A program made the translations under genes and the position numbers. Below, piece after piece: positions 59,175-64,000 of a stretch of 64,000 nucleotides of DNA. Position 1 is the stretch's first letter; the number at the start of each line of letters is the position of its first letter. This stretch comes from Monarcha castaneiventris obscurior (lineage: Eukaryota; Chordata; Aves; Passeriformes; Monarchidae): contig JAMPIT010000300.1 in assembly GCA_026261815.1 (NCBI GenBank), positions 1,240,001-1,304,000 on the forward strand, given 5' to 3'. A model generated the notes under the pieces. It searched no databases. It was not told the origin of the DNA and saw only the letters and a list, made by a program, of their open reading frames with translations.

Positions 59175-61849
59175 GTGAGCAGAACTTCCCTCAGCAGCTT
59201 CCCGCTTTCCCTGCCTCTGTTGAACTGACAGCCATCAGGTTAATGGGGAGCAGACAGCAGAAGATTTTCATTTAGCTCCTGTTAACATTCCGAGTCTTAA
59301 AATCTGCTAATCGCTGTGGAGCACTTGAGCAGTACGTTTGGATTCAGATTCATTAACCAGATCTGAGCATCGATGATGGCCCAAGTTGTGATGCTAAATA
59401 CCCTTCACGCATCTTTTGTAATCTCATGGTAATGCCTGGCTCGTTAATGTGCTAAAATCAGTGACCTTTGAGTTAACAACAGCAAATTAATTCAGAACTA
59501 TAGATGCTTGTTGATGGTTTGAGAGCTTAGAAATAAAACCTAATGGCTCTTCATTAAGTAAATTCGGAGAATTAATGTTAGTTAGTCAAAAGGAAGCTGA
59601 GATGAGTTTGTCTGTAGTTCCTAAAGCATGTAATTTGTTAATTGGCTGGCCTGGGTACACCGGCAGCTCACAGAGGCCTTGTCTCCTCTGTGTTTTCGTG
59701 TTCCAGGTGCAATGGGTGTGACTTGGAAGCCCTAATTTCTGGTAGGTCAGAAGGGCTCTTGCAATTGGTTGAAGGGATGCAGAAAATGAAGTTTTGGTTG
59801 AAGCTGATCCATGGACCTATTTCTTGGATCTTAGTGGGGCAAAAATGGGCAGGAGCCAGATGCAGCAAAGACAAATATAGGGGTTTTATTCCTTTTTTCT
59901 TCTTTTCCTTGTATTCCTTTGACTCTGAGAAACTGCCCATGGCCAGAGTGGTGATCATGGCAAATGCAGCTTGGTGATCAGTAAATCAAGGATGTGCAGC
60001 CCCAGAAGATAGGCGATTACAGTAACCATTGCAATAGCATCTTCCGTGTGTGCTGCTTAAAGCAAATGATCAGATGAGAAACAGGAGAAAAGCTGACAAC
60101 CACATACGTGTTCCCCACGGAATTTTTTTCATACAAGCTCAGGATTTATAGACAGCCAGTGTTAGATGAAGATATCAATGCCTTCCTGCTATGCAGACAA
60201 ATGGATGTGATTCCCCCCCTGCTGAAGCCCTTGTTATTCAGGACAGGGAGCACGGCTGCCAATCCCAGTCGGCAGCAATTACCCAGCTGGCGGTGCCAGG
60301 AGCGCTGATGCTTCCCCTGTGCCACGCTCCGGTGTCAGGGAGCCACAGCTCCACTGCCAGCAGCCAACAGCAGCTCCCTGGTGACACAGCAGCCACCTAG
60401 AAAGAAGTTAAAATGCTAGCACTTGTGGTCCAGAGGGTTTATTTTGGAATAAAAGAGCCATCCAAATGGACATTCCAGGGTTCACCAGGGCTTGGTGTGA
60501 CCCACTCACAGAGGCTTATTCACTTCAGCTTTGTCCAGGGGCTCTTGCTCTTCACAGGGACCAGCAGGAAAAGCCACTGCAACACCTCATTTCTGTGTTT
60601 ATGCAGGGTATTTTCAAAACTACCATCTCACTCTATCTGTATTTATTGAAGAGAAGCTCTCCCTCTCTCCCTGCTGCCCAGTCTCGTCACCCCAGAGGAG
60701 TTTCTGCCCTTGGTGGCCCTTGAAAGGCAGAGTTACACTTTGTGTGTCCCTGGGCTTTGGGAGGGATGGGCAGAGGAGACTCACAGACAGTTTGTAAACA
60801 TACAGCAGAACTGTTTTCTTTATGTTTTTTCATTTTTTAAACATTGATACACTGAGCTACTTCCTAGTGTGTGTCCCTCTGCTGATTTTGTGGATATACC
60901 CTATTCTCCAGGCCCTGGAGAGGAGGCTGGAATACCCAAAGTCTTGACTGTCACCCTGCTCACCTTTGCTTTTTGGCAACTATTTTGCATGTCCATCTCT
61001 ATTTTCACTGTATCACAAAGTGTCTGTATTGGAAGACAAGTCTGTGAAATTCAAATCATAGGAGAGAAATGTAAAGAACAGGGACTTTGTTTGCATCTTA
61101 TATGTTAATCACAATTTATTGCGTTTATCAGTGAAGTTCTTTGTTGACCCAGCTCTGGAGAATTGTCGTGAAGTGCCACGTTAGCAAAGATGCAGTATTT
61201 TGACAAACATGCTGTTTAAACTTGTTAAGCTTTATAAAAAGTTTGCCAGCTATAGGCTGGCAGTAGCAAAAATAAATCCTAGGCAAGCAGGAACTAGGTC
61301 AGATGTGTTTAGCCTACAGCATAAAAGCTGGCCCTTACTAGCTAAAATTTTTCAGCTTTTCCTGAGGGATAAGGATAAATTTTGAGATATTTTATCTGTT
61401 GTTAATTTAGTCAATGCTTTGATTCATATTGTGCTGAAGACACTGTCTGTGCTTCTGAACCAGCCCTTAGAGCTGTGTGTAATTCCAGCTTCAGAATTTC
61501 AAGTGAAGCTTTTACATTTAATCAAGTTGCAAAAACGCTGTTCATTTTGCAAGAGCATTTTTTTGTCTTTCAGATGCTGAGTGCATTAATGTCCTGACAA
61601 ATCTCAGCTATTTAGTTACTGCTGTGTGATTTTGGGGATCCCTATGGTGTTTAACAGGAGCAGTCAAGCACATAAAATCACACGTGTTCAGAGCTGGATA
61701 CAGTCCCTGTATTTACCTTTTTGTTGAAAACATGAAATAATTTTTACCTCCACTGATTTTCATTCTCTCTGCTTGGAAAACAATATTCTTGTTGATTTCC
61801 AGAGCCATGTAATCTGTAGTTTGACTCTGACTGAATGCTTTTTCCTCAG
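59175..61849 (+). other. CTNNA1: CTNNA1 intron (2.7 kb)
   Basis: This phase-0 intron runs from GTGAGC to TTTTTCCTCAG. No repeat family or gene is recognised. Confidence 0.85.
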
Positions 61850-61960
61850 ACTCCTGAGGAGCTGGATGATTCTGACTTTGAGACCGAAGATTTCGATGTG
61901 CGAAGCAGAACCAGTATCCAGACTGAGGATGATCAGCTCATTGCTGGACAGAGTGCAAGG
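61850..61960 (+). CDS. CTNNA1: CTNNA1 exon, phospho-linker (about residues 634-670; probably exon 14)
   Basis: This 111-base exon (37 codons, phase 0-0) lies between TTTCCTCAG and AGG|GTAAGG. It encodes TPEELDDSDFETEDFDVRSR followed by TSIQTEDDQLIAGQSAR. This is exactly the flexible acidic P-linker between M3 and the actin-binding domain. The serines and threonine equivalent to human Ser641, Ser652, Ser655 and Thr658, sites of CK2/CK1-type phosphorylation, are all present. One conservative change, Ile for Val just after Ser655, is seen relative to the mammalian sequence I recall. DDSDFETEDFD is the CTNNA1 form; CTNNA2 differs. Confidence 0.97.
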
Positions 61961-63427
61961 GTAAGGCAAAACCCTGAGCATTATGAAAGTGTGACCTGCC
62001 TTCAAGGAACACTTCATCTTGCTTTGAAAACCCAGGCTAAATCTTGGGGGGATAGTGATAAAAATGCTGGATCAGAAAACTGGCATTCTTTGTTTCCAGT
62101 ATTCTTCTGAAAAGGAGGTCAAGTGAAATGCACTTGGTCTGATGGATGTGAGAAATGTCCGTGTTCTATTCTGAGTGTTCTGAGAGATCAAAATCCTTTT
62201 AGTACCAACAAACTACTTCACATTTTGATATCACAGACACTGTAGCCACGTGAGCTTCTGCAGGGAGGTACAGGGCAGATAATTCCATTGGATTAATGTT
62301 ATTTCCAACAGACAAATACTGACTTTATGAGCAAAAAATCTTCACAAAATGTCTCCTCACACAGGTGCTGGTGTGTGTTTGGTCACTGAGCATTTATCAA
62401 GATAACATTGAGAGGAACTCAGAAATGAAATCATTTCAACTAACTGCATTTCCTATGACTTAAAAATGAAAGCATTGATAGGCAATATATAATCATTAAG
62501 AGGTGAAACCCTAAAATCAGTGCATTGAAGGAAGACCAGGCCTTACCTATTCCTTTTATTTGACACGGCCCCTCTGGATCGATAACAATTTACACTCTTG
62601 GGAAAGGGCCATGACACATTTTTTGTGGGGGCTCTTCCTGCCAGGCAAGACGTAGCCAGACATTATTTATCAAACTTCTGCCACGTTGGCTTGGGAATTG
62701 CACTAACTGAGAGTATTTTTATGCTGCCCTCCCTTGTACAAGCACTTTCTATGCCTGGATCCTCACCCCCTTCTATTTAAATGCAGACATTGCTCATTTA
62801 CCTCTCAGCACAGCTGCTGCCAGAGGATTTTTAGTACCAAAGGCTCCTTTTTGCCTGCTCCTGGAGGCATCTGTGCTCCCAGTATTTATGAAGGCAAGGG
62901 CATGGAGTCTTTACACAGGCTGTAAACCCAGGCTGAGAGATTTTATTTGGGAGTAAGCACATACTCTTTATTTTCACTTACTCTTTCCTCAGCAGACATG
63001 TTTCAAAAGAGTACAGCTAGCTTTTTGCAGGGAGGAGACTGGTAATATTTCTTATTATCCTCAATACCCAAGTGGAACTTAATTTTAAAATGTTGAAATT
63101 TTCTATAAAAGACAAGTCCTTCTTCTTCATGCAGTTTTATTTTGAGGGATGGTAATATGTGGCAAATTTGTTTGGAGTCTTAACAGTTTTATCATGCAAA
63201 GGCACATATTTCAAGTGTCAACTTGTCTTTCTGGGCACTTTTTCTTAAAAAAGAGTATAAACTTTGATTCAAAATGGAAGCAAATGGCTCTGTAAAGCCT
63301 CTAGGTAGAGGATTGCTATTAAAGTTTTATCCCCTATCTACATGACTGAAATTGGTTATTAGTGAAATGTTCCAAAAAGCCTCTACAAGGCAGCAGGAGG
63401 GCATGTGAGAAAACTCTTCTCTTCCAG
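61961..63427 (+). other. CTNNA1: CTNNA1 intron (1.47 kb)
   Basis: This phase-0 intron lies between GTAAGG and CTCTTCCAG. It is AT-rich, with no repeat family or gene recognised. Confidence 0.85.
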
Positions 63428-63609
63428 GCTATCATGGCTCAGCTCCCTCAAGAGCAGAAAGCCAAGATTGCTGAGCAGGTCGCCAGCTTCCAGGAGGAAA
63501 AGAGTAAATTGGATGCTGAAGTGTCAAAATGGGATGACAGTGGCAATGACATCATTGTCCTGGCCAAACAGATGTGTATGATCATGATGGAAATGACAGA
63601 CTTCACCAG
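63428..63609 (+). CDS. CTNNA1: CTNNA1 exon, start of actin-binding domain (about residues 671-731; probably exon 15)
   Basis: This 182-base exon (phase 0 in, phase 2 out) follows CTTCCAG and ends ACCAG|GTGAGG, splitting an Arg codon. It encodes AIMAQLPQEQKAKIAEQVAS, then FQEEKSKLDAEVSKWDDSGN, then DIIVLAKQMCMIMMEMTDFT. These are the first helices of the C-terminal five-helix F-actin-binding bundle. A-I-M here plus the Arg ending the previous exon form the R-A-I-M segment of the N-terminal cap helix that gates actin catch-bonding. The remaining ABD exons lie right of the window. Confidence 0.97.
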
Positions 63610-64000
63610 GTGAGGCTTTTTAATTTGTGCTCACTCCAAGCTCGCTGGGCTGCTGGGCTTTCAGTGAGACATGGTGCAAGTTCTCCTAAGAGTCTTTCTG
63701 CTTATAATTTCCTTTAAATGGTGCCCTGTTACAGCCTGCATATGAACTGGGGAGATGCATTATTGTGCAGTGGTTGGGTGGTAATAACTGTTTAAATTGA
63801 TCTACAGATACACAGCAGTTATTGCCTGTCTTTCTTTCTTTCTTAAGGGTGATTCTTGTCCCCAGGAATATATATATATTTGCTCAGTTCTTTACAGCAT
63901 TAAATTTTGTGGGCTTCTCAGTATTGCCATACTGCAGGAATAGTTCCTAGCACAGTTATTTGCAGAGGAAAGAGATGCTTTTTGATGCCTTTTGAAATTA
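63610..64000 (+). other. CTNNA1: CTNNA1 intron, incomplete at right edge
   Basis: This is the start of a phase-2 intron (GTGAGG) that runs out of the window. It has a short CTTT repeat at about 63829-63846 and a TA run near 63869-63880. No exon is seen. Confidence 0.85.

Noticed and set aside
14168..63609. Alternative identity CTNNA2 with LRRTM1
   Set aside because: Exon peptides SDALNSAIDK, MSASQLEALCPQ and SSDPAQPMDE are the CTNNA1 forms, and the nested protein begins GLHFKWPLGA and ends ECEV as LRRTM2 does.
1..64000. Prokaryotic-style operons, tRNA or rRNA genes, phage or toxin systems
   Set aside because: Nothing in the sequence supports them. The exon-intron structure and CR1 content are those of a bird genome.

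Overview
This is a vertebrate, almost certainly avian, genomic window. Intron-rich genes with consensus GT/AG splice sites, long AT-rich introns and about ten CR1 LINE fragments (the dominant bird retrotransposon) all point that way. The CR1 3' ends resemble those I associate with songbirds, so a passerine is my best guess, but I could not test this.

The window holds the middle of one large plus-strand gene with a second gene nested antisense inside one of its introns. The host gene is CTNNA1 (alpha-E-catenin). Eight internal coding exons lie at 23688-23768, 24597-24749, 40852-40944, 52311-52467, 57752-57952, 59023-59174, 61850-61960 and 63428-63609. Together they encode about 376 residues, equivalent to human residues ~355-731: the end of the M1 bundle, all of M2 and M3, the phospho-linker and the start of the actin-binding domain. 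Reading frame and splice phase are unbroken across all eight. The N-terminal beta-catenin-binding and dimerisation exons lie left of the window, and the rest of the actin-binding domain lies right.

The nested gene is LRRTM2 on the minus strand, inside the long CTNNA1 intron (>23.6 kb within the window). It has two coding exons. The first supplies only four coding bases (16053-16056, ATG+G) before a consensus donor, and the second (14168-15717) encodes the rest. The joined protein is 517 residues with an LRRNT, about ten LRRs, an LRRCT, one membrane segment and a C-terminal ECEV PDZ ligand. LRRTM genes nested antisense in alpha-catenin genes are a known vertebrate arrangement (LRRTM2/CTNNA1, LRRTM1/CTNNA2, LRRTM3/CTNNA3). 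A palindromic TATA box with a full and a half CRE at 16488-16516 is a plausible promoter core for LRRTM2, and possibly a bidirectional one that also starts a short CTNNA1 transcript.

Layout: 1-13.6 kb is host intron with CR1 copies and, at 12.76-13.48 kb, a GC-rich minisatellite just past the LRRTM2 3' end. 13.6-16.5 kb is LRRTM2. 16.5-23.7 kb is the rest of that intron. 23.7-64 kb holds CTNNA1 exons separated by introns with more CR1 copies of both orientations and one AT-rich block with a 53-base tandem duplication. I found no tRNA, rRNA, CRISPR or prokaryotic-type system. The points most worth a second look are the shared promoter, the upstream ORFs in the LRRTM2 leader, the minisatellite next to the LRRTM2 3' end, and the phospho-linker encoded by one frame-neutral exon.
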